From Chloroflexota bacterium (GTDB lineage: Bacteria > Chloroflexota > Dehalococcoidia > SHYM01): a stretch of 8,031 bases of DNA. The stretch's first letter is position 1. Every line of letters begins with the position of its first letter. Shown in pieces: positions 1 through 6,099 of this stretch. The stretch lies in assembly GCA_016199375.1 (NCBI GenBank), contig JACQGV010000049.1:1-8031 (forward strand), read 5' to 3'. The position numbers and the translations under genes were made by a program. The notes below the pieces were generated by a model, which worked only from the letters and a program-made list of their open reading frames with translations, was not told the DNA's origin and did not search any database.

Positions 1-1
1 C

Positions 2-913
2 CCGGGGACCATGGAGGGCCTGGGGCTGGGCTACGAGGCCCGCGCGCGGTCGAACCCGCGGCTAGTGTATTGCTCCCTGCCACCCTGGGGAGAGCGGGGC
101 CCCTTGCGGGACGCCCCCGGCTCCGAGGCGCTGGTGGCCGCCTACTCGGGGCTCCTGAACGGCCAGGCGCCGGCGCGGGACGGCCCCGGCGTGGAGCCGC
201 TGCCCATGGTCAGCTACGGCACGGCCCTGCTGGCGGCCTACGGGGTGAGCGCGGCGCTGTATGTGCGCGAGCAACACACGGGCCGGGGCCAGCGGGTGCT
301 GGTGCCGTTGCTCAACGGCTCTCTGGCCATGCAGTCGGCGGCCTCGGTGTGGATGCAGGGGATCGTGCGGCTGGGCCAGCAGGTGCGCAACCCCTACGGC
401 GCCATCCCCGTCTACCGGCTGTACCGCTGCGCCGACGACTGGGTCTTCCTGGGCTGCGGCAACCCCCAGTTCTGGGGCAAGCTCTGCATCGCCCTGGACC
501 GGCTGGACCTCATGGCCGACCCCCGCTTCGAGGGCGCCCCCTGGGGGATGAAGATCGAGGACTTCCCCGCCCTCTCGGCGGAGCTGGAGCCAATCTTCCG
601 CACCCGGACGGCGGCGGAGTGGCTGCGCTTCCTGGAGGAGCACGATATCCCCTGCGCGCCCGTCCAGACGCGGGAGGAGTTCGCCGACGACCCCCAGGTG
701 CGGCACTCCCAGATGATGGTCACAGTCCAGGACCCCGACGCCGGGCCCGTCCGGATGATGGGGGTGCCGGTGAAGCTGCGGGAGACGCCCGGGGCCGTGG
801 CAGGGCCGGCGCCGCGGGCCGGCCAGCATACCAAGGAAGTGCTGGCCGAGGCCGGGCTGACCCACCAGGAGGTGGCGTCGCTGCTCCGCCGTGGCATCGT
901 GGCCCAGGCTTAG
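2..913 (+). CDS. Class III (CaiB/BaiF) CoA-transferase, 5'-truncated, catalytic Asp replaced by Ser
   Basis: Family III CoA-transferases move CoA between carboxylic acids in the cytoplasm. The reading frame is open to the left edge: three codons before the first ATG (position 11) give Pro-Gly-Thr, matching the family's N-F-R-P-G-x-M segment, so the ATG is internal and about the first 90 residues lie outside the window. Visible family features are NPRLVYCS, the segment MVSYGTALLAAYG followed by HTGRGQ, PCAPVQ, and the C-terminal GPAPRAGQHT signature. The Asp that forms the acyl-enzyme intermediate in this family aligns with Ser at codon 212-214; the downstream neighbour has Asp at the matching place. 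The gene ends with TAG and the next CoA-transferase starts 11 bases later, so they are probably one operon. I infer a structural or substrate-binding subunit of a heteromeric enzyme; an independent enzyme with altered chemistry is the alternative. The family call is secure, the substrate unknown. Confidence 0.9.
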   Translation, partial: PGTMEGLGLGYEARARSNPRLVYCSLPPWGERGPLRDAPGSEALVAAYSGLLNGQAPARDGPGVEPLPMVSYGTALLAAYGVSAALYVREQHTGRGQRVLVPLLNGSLAMQSAASVWMQGIVRLGQQVRNPYGAIPVYRLYRCADDWVFLGCGNPQFWGKLCIALDRLDLMADPRFEGAPWGMKIEDFPALSAELEPIFRTRTAAEWLRFLEEHDIPCAPVQTREEFADDPQVRHSQMMVTVQDPDAGPVRMMGVPVKLRETPGAVAGPAPRAGQHTKEVLAEAGLTHQEVASLLRRGIVAQA

Positions 914-916
914 GAG
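912..916 (+). promoter_or_regulatory. Ribosome-binding site overlapping the upstream stop codon
   Basis: AGGAG overlaps the last two bases of the upstream TAG and lies 8 bases before the ATG at 925. It decides the start of the second CoA-transferase: a GTG at 916 is in frame but begins within this motif, so ATG 925 is preferred. The arrangement suggests translational coupling of the two CoA-transferase genes. Confidence 0.65.
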
Positions 917-924
917 TGGCAGAT

Positions 925-2076
925 ATGTTCGCCCTGGAAGGCGTGAAGGTGCTGGACCTGTCCAGCTATGTGGCGGGCCCTTACGCGGGGACTATCCTGG
1001 CCGACCTGGGGGCCGACGTCATCCGGGTGGAGAGCCTGGAGGGCGACACCTACCGCTACGGGCTGATCTACGGCGGCTTCCTGGCCTGGAACCGAGGCAA
1101 GCGCTCTCTAGCGGTGGACCTGACCAAGCCCGCGGGCCAGCGCATCCTCCACCAGCTCGTGCCAGGGGCAGACATCCTGATGCAGAACTTCCGGCCCGCC
1201 GTCGCCCAGAAGCTGGGCGTGGACTACGATACGGTACGCGCCCTGAACCCGCGCATCATCTACTACGCCGGCTCCGGCTACGGCCAGAGCGGGCCCTACA
1301 GCGCCAAGCCGGGCTTCGATCCCCTGCTCCAGGCGCGCAGCGGCATCATGCGGGCCGCGGGGGGCGAGGGCGACCCCAGAGGCGTCGGCGGCACGCCCAT
1401 CACGGATGTGGTCTGCGCCATGAGCGCCGCCTGGGGAATGGCGCTGGCGCTGCTGGCACGGGCGCGGACCGGCCAGGGGCAGCTCCTGGAGGCGTCGCTA
1501 TTGAATGCCGCCGTGGCGGCCCAGGCCGGCGAGATGGTGTTTTACGCCGGCAAGCCTCCCCCGCGCCCGCGTCTGCCAGGGAACCTGGGCTACAGCGCTG
1601 GCGAGCGCCTCTACCAGACCGCCGCTGGCTGGCTTTATGTCGAGTGCACAGCGCCTGAGCACTGGCAGGCCCTGGGGAGGCTCACGGGCGCCGGCATCCC
1701 CCACCAGCGCCCCCCGGAGGGCTCGGAGGGAGACGCTCTGGCCCAGACGGCCCTCGAGGCTGCCTTCCGCTCCCGGCCGGCCAGAGAGTGGTACGCTCTC
1801 TTGCTGGAAGGCGGGGTGCCCTGCGCCCCGGTGCAGGACATGGACACCCTTTACACTGATAGCGGCGTCCTGGCCAATGGCGCCTTCGTCGAACACCAGC
1901 ATCCGGTCTCCGGCCTCTTGAAGCAGCTGGGGATGATGGTGCAGCTAGCGGAGACGCCGGGCACCCTGCGAGGCCCCGCGCCGGAGCTGGGGCAGCACAC
2001 GGATGAGATACTCAGGGCCGTGGGTTACGGCGACGCCCAGATAGCCTCGCTCCGCGAGCAGCATGTAGTCCGCTGA
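925..2076 (+). CDS. Class III (CaiB/BaiF) CoA-transferase, catalytic Asp present
   Basis: This complete 383-residue protein is a typical family III CoA-transferase, close to the usual length of about 390-410 residues. The N-terminal half opens with LEGVKVLDLSSYVAGPYAG and ADLGADVIRVE (residues 4-36), then NRGKRS at 56-61 and NFRP at 88-91. The predicted acyl-accepting nucleophile is Asp161 in GGTPITDVV, followed by RTGQGQ. PCAPVQDM and GPAPELGQHTDEIL mark the C-terminal part. In this family the Asp forms a mixed anhydride with the acyl group of the donor thioester and passes CoA to the acceptor acid. The start is ATG 925, with AGGAG 8 bases upstream. It follows a related gene that lacks the Asp, so the pair may form a heteromer with this as the catalytic subunit; two-gene systems such as BbsEF and SmtAB are known. 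The acids used cannot be read from the sequence. Confidence 0.93.
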   Translation: MFALEGVKVLDLSSYVAGPYAGTILADLGADVIRVESLEGDTYRYGLIYGGFLAWNRGKRSLAVDLTKPAGQRILHQLVPGADILMQNFRPAVAQKLGVDYDTVRALNPRIIYYAGSGYGQSGPYSAKPGFDPLLQARSGIMRAAGGEGDPRGVGGTPITDVVCAMSAAWGMALALLARARTGQGQLLEASLLNAAVAAQAGEMVFYAGKPPPRPRLPGNLGYSAGERLYQTAAGWLYVECTAPEHWQALGRLTGAGIPHQRPPEGSEGDALAQTALEAAFRSRPAREWYALLLEGGVPCAPVQDMDTLYTDSGVLANGAFVEHQHPVSGLLKQLGMMVQLAETPGTLRGPAPELGQHTDEILRAVGYGDAQIASLREQHVVR

Positions 2077-2094
2077 GGGGCCACGGCCCGCGGC

Positions 2095-2117
2095 CCGCGC
2101 CAACCAGTGGGGCGCGG
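2095..2117. terminator. Possible bidirectional stem-loop between convergent genes
   Basis: A 7-bp perfect inverted repeat (CCGCGCC at 2095-2101, GGCGCGG at 2111-2117) with a 9-base loop sits in the 41-base gap between the convergent CoA-transferase and LarA-like genes. There is no U-tract on either side, so it is not a canonical intrinsic terminator. Placement is the main support; a G+C-rich sequence can give such a stem by chance. Confidence 0.35.
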
Positions 2118-3389
2118 CTACGGCCCTGCGGACAGTCCGCCCTCCCCGTCGAAGGCCAGCTCGAAGGGCCCGCCCTCCACCACCACGTTGGGAGTCTGTC
2201 GCGCCTCGTGGGCCAGGGGCTCGCTGAGCCACAGGGTATCCAGATGGGCGGTATCGCGGACGACCACAGCGCGGACGCGGGCCGGGTCGTAGGGCTTCAG
2301 GGCCAGGGCAATAGCCTCGCGGTCGGTGCGCAGGGCCAGGGGGAGCTTGACGCCACCGAGGAAGCCCGAGGTGACCGCGTTGACGGCGGTGGCATAGAAA
2401 TCTATCTTGCCCTGCAGCCGCGCGGTGATGAGGTCGGCCATGCCGACGCCGATGGCGTTGCCATGGCTCTCCGGCGTCAGGTCCAGGGCCGCGATGCGTC
2501 CGATCTCACGGGTCGGGGGCCCTCCCAAGCGGCGGTGCATGCCGATGACGTTGGGGTCCATCCCGGCGCCGGAGATGTTCTTGCCCATCTGGAGCACGAT
2601 GAGCACGTCCAGGGGGTCGAAGGGGATGGTCGGCAGGTAGGCGCGGGCCAGTTCCAGCAGCCGGCGGTCGGCCTCCTCGATCTGGCCGGGCAGCACCGCC
2701 TCCAGGCGCGCCAGGTGGTCGAAGCTGTTCTCCACCAGGGCCAGGCCCAGCCGCACCGGCACTCGCCCCAGGGCCAGGCGGGCCGCGAGCAGGAAATTCT
2801 CCTGGAGCCCCCGCTGATGGATGGAGTCGGCGCCGGCCTGCTTGCCCAGGCCGATAGCGAGCATCTTCAGCAGGCCGCTGCCCAGCTCCCCCACCAGGAT
2901 GGTGTGAGGCTTCACGCGGTTCACTAACACGATGCCATCGGACTCGAACGCGTAGCGGTCGCAGTAGACCTTGTAGCCGGAGGGGGTCGCCCCGACCTCC
3001 ACCGCCTCCATGGAGGAGTGGACGGGGCAGCCCATCGCCGCCTCGGTGATGCCGTAGCTGGCCAGCACCTCCAGTTGGCCCTGGGCGCTGGCGCCGCCGT
3101 GGCTCCCCATGGCGGGAACAACGAAGGGCTGGGCGCCGCGACCCCTTAGCCAGTCCACCATTGCCCTGGTGACCTCGGCGATGCGGTGGATGCCGCGGCT
3201 GCCGGCGGTCACGGCGATGCGCTGGCCAGGCGCGAAGAGATCCTGGGCCCCCACCCGCTGGAGTTCGCCAGCGACCGCCGCCGCGACATCGCCGATAGCC
3301 TCGTCCGGGAAACGCTGCCGCGCCACCAGGAAGCGGGGGAACGGCGCGCTGATAGGCACAGGAAGGCGGGCCGGCACTTGAGTCGCCAT
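2118..3389 (-). CDS. LarA-like (DUF2088, lactate racemase superfamily) protein
   Basis: The 423-residue product matches the length of nickel-pincer lactate racemase LarA (about 424). The N-terminal domain holds VTAGSRGI (60-67) and PAMGSHGGA (92-100); the middle holds VNRVKPHTILVGELGSGLLK (156-175) and continues to H191. From memory of Lactobacillus plantarum LarA, H97, H162, K175 and H191 lie where H108, H174, K184 (cofactor anchor) and H200 are expected; the 16-residue Lys-to-His spacing is identical. The Asp of the LarA D-x-x-R motif is not conserved (Ala62), although the Arg (R65) is. LarA interconverts D- and L-lactate; homologues act on other 2-hydroxyacids, so I infer a cytoplasmic 2-hydroxyacid racemase or epimerase with unknown substrate. 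No larB, larC or larE cofactor genes are present here. ATG 3389 was chosen because the family's N-terminal region begins just after it; the frame continues upstream but only as a shadow of the neighbouring gene. No Shine-Dalgarno is seen before this ATG. Confidence 0.78.
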   Translation of the reverse strand: MATQVPARLPVPISAPFPRFLVARQRFPDEAIGDVAAAVAGELQRVGAQDLFAPGQRIAVTAGSRGIHRIAEVTRAMVDWLRGRGAQPFVVPAMGSHGGASAQGQLEVLASYGITEAAMGCPVHSSMEAVEVGATPSGYKVYCDRYAFESDGIVLVNRVKPHTILVGELGSGLLKMLAIGLGKQAGADSIHQRGLQENFLLAARLALGRVPVRLGLALVENSFDHLARLEAVLPGQIEEADRRLLELARAYLPTIPFDPLDVLIVLQMGKNISGAGMDPNVIGMHRRLGGPPTREIGRIAALDLTPESHGNAIGVGMADLITARLQGKIDFYATAVNAVTSGFLGGVKLPLALRTDREAIALALKPYDPARVRAVVVRDTAHLDTLWLSEPLAHEARQTPNVVVEGGPFELAFDGEGGLSAGP

Positions 3390-3435
3390 GGCGTGGTAAG
3401 TATGGCGGAAGGGCCGCGCCCCGGCAAGGGGGGAC

Positions 3436-3464
3436 TTGACGCCGGTGCGCCAGCGTCCTAGCAT
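3436..3464 (+). promoter_or_regulatory. Putative sigma70-type promoter for the solute-binding protein gene
   Basis: TTGACG at 3436-3441 matches the -35 consensus at 5 of 6 bases, and TAGCAT at 3459-3464 matches the -10 at 4 of 6, with an ideal 17-base spacer. Transcription would begin near 3471 and give a leader of roughly 118 bases before the ATG at 3589. It lies in a divergent intergenic region, where a promoter is expected. Not tested against the background frequency of such matches. Confidence 0.5.
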
Positions 3465-3588
3465 GGGCGACACCCTCGACGCCCGGGGCAAGCGTGCGCT
3501 GTTTTGCGGCGCGTTATCAGGTGTTTCTGCCGATAGCGTGCGCCAGTCCAGCGTCGGAGATATTGGGGAGAGGAGCGAGGAGGATACC

Positions 3589-5292
3589 ATGGCTAAGAGG
3601 TCTTCCGGCTTTTGGCTGGCGACAGCCAGCCTGCTGGCAGGCATTGCCGTAGCCTGTGGCGGAGCCGCAGCGCCCACTGCGACCCCCACCGCGCGACCGG
3701 CCCCCACGGCCAGCGGGGCGCCCGCCGCTCCCGCGGCCACCGCGACTCCCGTGCCGGTGGCCACCCGCGCCCCCGCCCCCACGGCGGCGCCCCCGCCGAC
3801 GGCCACGCCAGTCACCGCCGCCCGCCGGGGCGCGCCCTCAGGCAAGCTCACCGTAGCGGTGGCCACGCTCCAGGAGCAGATGCCGGATCCCCACCGGTTC
3901 ACCGGCGGACTCCTGTCACCCATGATGTACGCCATCGCCGACGGCTGGACGCGCTACGACCAGGACCGCAACCTGGTGGGCGCCGTCGCCTCTTCCTGGA
4001 AGAACAGCCCCGACGGGATGCGCTGGGACTTCGAGCTCAAGAAGGGGGTGAAGTTCCATAACGGCCAGACGCTGACCGCTGAGGATATCGTTTACAGCTA
4101 CAACCGCTGGAAGCGGCTGGCGCCCAGCATCGGCGTTTTTGGCCAGGCCGTGGACCACATCGAGGCGACGGGCGCCGGCTTCGCGGTTATCATGAAGAAG
4201 CCCTACCCCCTGGTGGCGCCCGCGGGCATTGGAGCCGGTTTCGTGGTGCCCAAGGCCTACGCCGAGCAGGCCGGCGACGAGGGCATGCGGCTCAAGCCCG
4301 TGGCCGCCGGCCCGTTCAAGTTCCTGGAGAACCGCATCGGCGAGTATGCCCGCTACGAGGGCTTCGCCGACCACTACGAGCGCGTCCCCTACATCAAGAC
4401 CCTGGAGCTGCGGGTAGTCCCCGAAGGGACCACCCGCATCGCCATGCTGCGCACCGGCGAGGCTGACATGGTGGAGGGTGTGACCGGAGCCCGGGTGCGC
4501 GAGGTGAAGAACATCCCCGGCCTGAAGATTATCAGCTCCGCCAAGACGGCGATGTTCTGGGTCCAGTTCATGGACATGTACTTCCCGGAGGACAGCCCGG
4601 TGAAGAACATCAAGGTGCGCGAGGCGCTCAACATCTCCATAGACCGGCAGCAGATAGTGGACCGCATCTACTTCGGCGAGGCGACGGTGGCCCCCACCGG
4701 TTTCTTCGACTTCGGCTTCGGCGGCGACCCCTCCCTCAAGCCTTACCCCTACGACCCCGAGCGCGCGAAGAGGCTGCTGGCCGAGGCGGGCTTCCCCAAC
4801 GGCCTCACCATTGACCTGGGCGTCACCGAGTCCTCGTCCACCCCCCTCAGCCCCGAGGCGGTCCAGGCCACCGCGGCGTTCTGGGACAAGATCGGCGTCA
4901 GGACCCGCATCCAGCAGACGGAGAGCGGCCAGTACTACACCCGCTGGCGCGAGCATGTGATGCGGGGGCTGGCCGCCCAATCGGTGCCCCTCATAGACGA
5001 CCAGGGGAGCATGGGGCTCACCTTCTTCAAGAGCGGTCAGCCCTACACCTACTTCTCGGACAAGAAGACCGACTCCCTGGTGGACCAGGCGATGTCGGAG
5101 ATAGACCCGGTGAAGCGGGCCGCCCAGATCAAGGAGCTCATCAACTACACGTACAACAACTTCTATGTGATCCCTCTCATTCACCCCAACACCCTCTACG
5201 GAGCGGGGCCGCGCGTGAAGGAGTGGAAGGGGATCGCGGGGAACCCCTACGCCTTCGGCTTCGAGTACCTGAAGCTGACGGAGCACCCCTAG
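3589..5292 (+). CDS. Family 5 extracellular solute-binding lipoprotein (peptide/nickel/oligosaccharide ABC-transporter type)
   Basis: This 567-residue protein is a substrate-binding component of an ABC importer of the DppA/OppA type (SBP_bac_5). It has a short basic N-terminus (MAKR), a hydrophobic segment (residues 8-21) and a lipobox-like AVAC ending at Cys23, so it should be an exported lipoprotein. Residues 24-83 are an Ala/Pro/Thr-rich linker, a style often seen in Chloroflexota lipoproteins. The binding domain starts near residue 85; the family signature is GVKFHNGQTLTAEDIVYSYNR (153-173), with PVAAGPFKF (237-245), VREALNISIDRQQIV (343-357) and YDPERAKRLLAEAGFPNG (388-405) further on. 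AGGAGG at 3578-3583, 5 bases before ATG 3589, fixes the start; the frame is open further upstream but lacks such a site. No permease or ATPase gene lies beside it, so it is an orphan here and must use a transporter encoded elsewhere. Ligand unknown. Confidence 0.92.
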   Translation: MAKRSSGFWLATASLLAGIAVACGGAAAPTATPTARPAPTASGAPAAPAATATPVPVATRAPAPTAAPPPTATPVTAARRGAPSGKLTVAVATLQEQMPDPHRFTGGLLSPMMYAIADGWTRYDQDRNLVGAVASSWKNSPDGMRWDFELKKGVKFHNGQTLTAEDIVYSYNRWKRLAPSIGVFGQAVDHIEATGAGFAVIMKKPYPLVAPAGIGAGFVVPKAYAEQAGDEGMRLKPVAAGPFKFLENRIGEYARYEGFADHYERVPYIKTLELRVVPEGTTRIAMLRTGEADMVEGVTGARVREVKNIPGLKIISSAKTAMFWVQFMDMYFPEDSPVKNIKVREALNISIDRQQIVDRIYFGEATVAPTGFFDFGFGGDPSLKPYPYDPERAKRLLAEAGFPNGLTIDLGVTESSSTPLSPEAVQATAAFWDKIGVRTRIQQTESGQYYTRWREHVMRGLAAQSVPLIDDQGSMGLTFFKSGQPYTYFSDKKTDSLVDQAMSEIDPVKRAAQIKELINYTYNNFYVIPLIHPNTLYGAGPRVKEWKGIAGNPYAFGFEYLKLTEHP

Positions 5293-5306
5293 GATATCCG
5301 AGCCCA

Positions 5307-5328
5307 GGGTGGGGCGTTGATGCCACCC
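5307..5328. terminator. Possible stem-loop between convergent genes
   Basis: GGGTGG (5307-5312) and CCACCC (5323-5328) can form a 6-bp stem with a 10-base loop, 14 bases after the solute-binding protein stop codon and in the 83-base gap before the convergent thyX stop. A second short stem, GGAGG/CCTCC at 5335-5353, follows. Neither has a U-tract; a terminator role rests on position. Confidence 0.35.
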
Positions 5329-5375
5329 GTCCGGGGAGGGCGGGGCGGCCTCCGCCAATAGCCCAGCGCCTGCAA

Positions 5376-6092
5376 CTAGCGCAGACCTGCCTCCAGGTCG
5401 CCGGCGGCGGGCTTCTTCAGCACGTAGCGCTCGTAGGCAGCGTAGCAGAGCGGGACGACCTGCCTGGCGATGTCGGCGATGACGGCCGCGTACTGCTTGA
5501 TCTCCCACTGGGCGCCGGTGCCCGTGCGCAGGTCCATGAAGTTCATCAGCGAGCGGAAGTTTATCGTCCAGTAGAACTCGGTGTAGTAGGCCGTCCCCAG
5601 CAGCGCCCGGAGGACCTCCCGCGCCCGCTGGCGGTGCTCCTTGTAGGGCTGCGCCTTCTGCACGAGCCGCTGGTAGACCTCATGCTCGTGCTTCAGCACG
5701 TCCTCGTACTCTTTCAGGTCTGCTTCGCTGAAGATGGGGGGGATGTCGGCGCGCCGGGGGATGTAGAACTCCTCCTCGAAGACGCGGTAGCGGGCGGAGC
5801 GCTCGTTGTAGCTGGCGATGCGGTGGCGCATCCACTGGCGGGCCACGAAGAGGGGGCACTTGATGGCGAACTGGAAGACCACGTGCTCGAAGGGCGTGCC
5901 GTGCTTGTTCTCCATCAGGAAGAAGATGAGGCTGCGGTCCCGCTCCGGGTCCACGCCCGTCTTGCTGCCGGTGGAGACGCGGGCGGCGTCCACCACCCGT
6001 TCGTCGGAGCCCATGTGCTCCAGGAGGATGACGTAGCCCTTGTCGAGCACCGGGAAGCGCTTGCCGTGAAGCTCAGAAGGAGATGATGGCAT
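5376..6092 (-). CDS. thyX: Flavin-dependent thymidylate synthase ThyX
   Basis: ThyX makes dTMP from dUMP with methylenetetrahydrofolate as carbon donor and NAD(P)H as reductant through FAD, and replaces ThyA in many bacteria. The 238-residue product carries the diagnostic RHRX7S motif as RHRIASYNERS (residues 89-99), preceded by GTPFEHVVFQF (65-75). The conserved C-terminal block YTEFYWTINFRSL (170-182) to LRTGTGAQWEIKQYA (188-202) includes the Arg region that binds dUMP in the family. Length is normal, and the protein looks intact and active. ATG 6092 was chosen because AGGAGGT (6103-6109) lies 10 bases upstream; a TTG at 6122 would add ten residues but has no such support. The gene starts 7 bases after the stop of the DNA methyltransferase-nuclease gene, so it is probably in the same transcript. 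It converges with the solute-binding protein gene. Whether the genome also has thyA cannot be seen here. Confidence 0.97.
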   Translation of the reverse strand: MPSSPSELHGKRFPVLDKGYVILLEHMGSDERVVDAARVSTGSKTGVDPERDRSLIFFLMENKHGTPFEHVVFQFAIKCPLFVARQWMRHRIASYNERSARYRVFEEEFYIPRRADIPPIFSEADLKEYEDVLKHEHEVYQRLVQKAQPYKEHRQRAREVLRALLGTAYYTEFYWTINFRSLMNFMDLRTGTGAQWEIKQYAAVIADIARQVVPLCYAAYERYVLKKPAAGDLEAGLR

Positions 6093-6099
6093 CTGCCTA

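Noticed and set aside
62..865. Long open frame on the minus strand opposite the first CoA-transferase (267 codons)
   Set aside because: It is rich in His, Arg, Gly, Pro and Gln with no recognisable family pattern, and lies wholly over a secure CoA-transferase frame; high G+C leaves antisense frames open.
70..924. N-terminal extension of the second CoA-transferase to 668 residues
   Set aside because: The extension overlaps the first CoA-transferase in another frame and is Arg/Gly/Ala-rich filler; the family N-terminus begins at the ATG at 925, which has its own ribosome-binding site.
3661..3831. Ala/Pro/Thr-rich stretch as a nucleotide tandem repeat or a frameshifted region
   Set aside because: The codons vary and the frame is intact; it is a lipoprotein linker following the lipid-anchored Cys, not a DNA repeat with a fixed unit.
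3390..3935. N-terminal extension of the LarA-like frame to 605 residues
   Set aside because: The extra 182 codons run antisense through the solute-binding protein's linker and leader and encode Ala/Gly/Val-rich sequence without family similarity; the family-length product starts at 3389.
3916..5508. 530-codon minus-strand open frame opposite the solute-binding protein
   Set aside because: It overlaps a clear SBP_bac_5 gene and then the end of thyX, and its translation is low-complexity; it is an antisense shadow.
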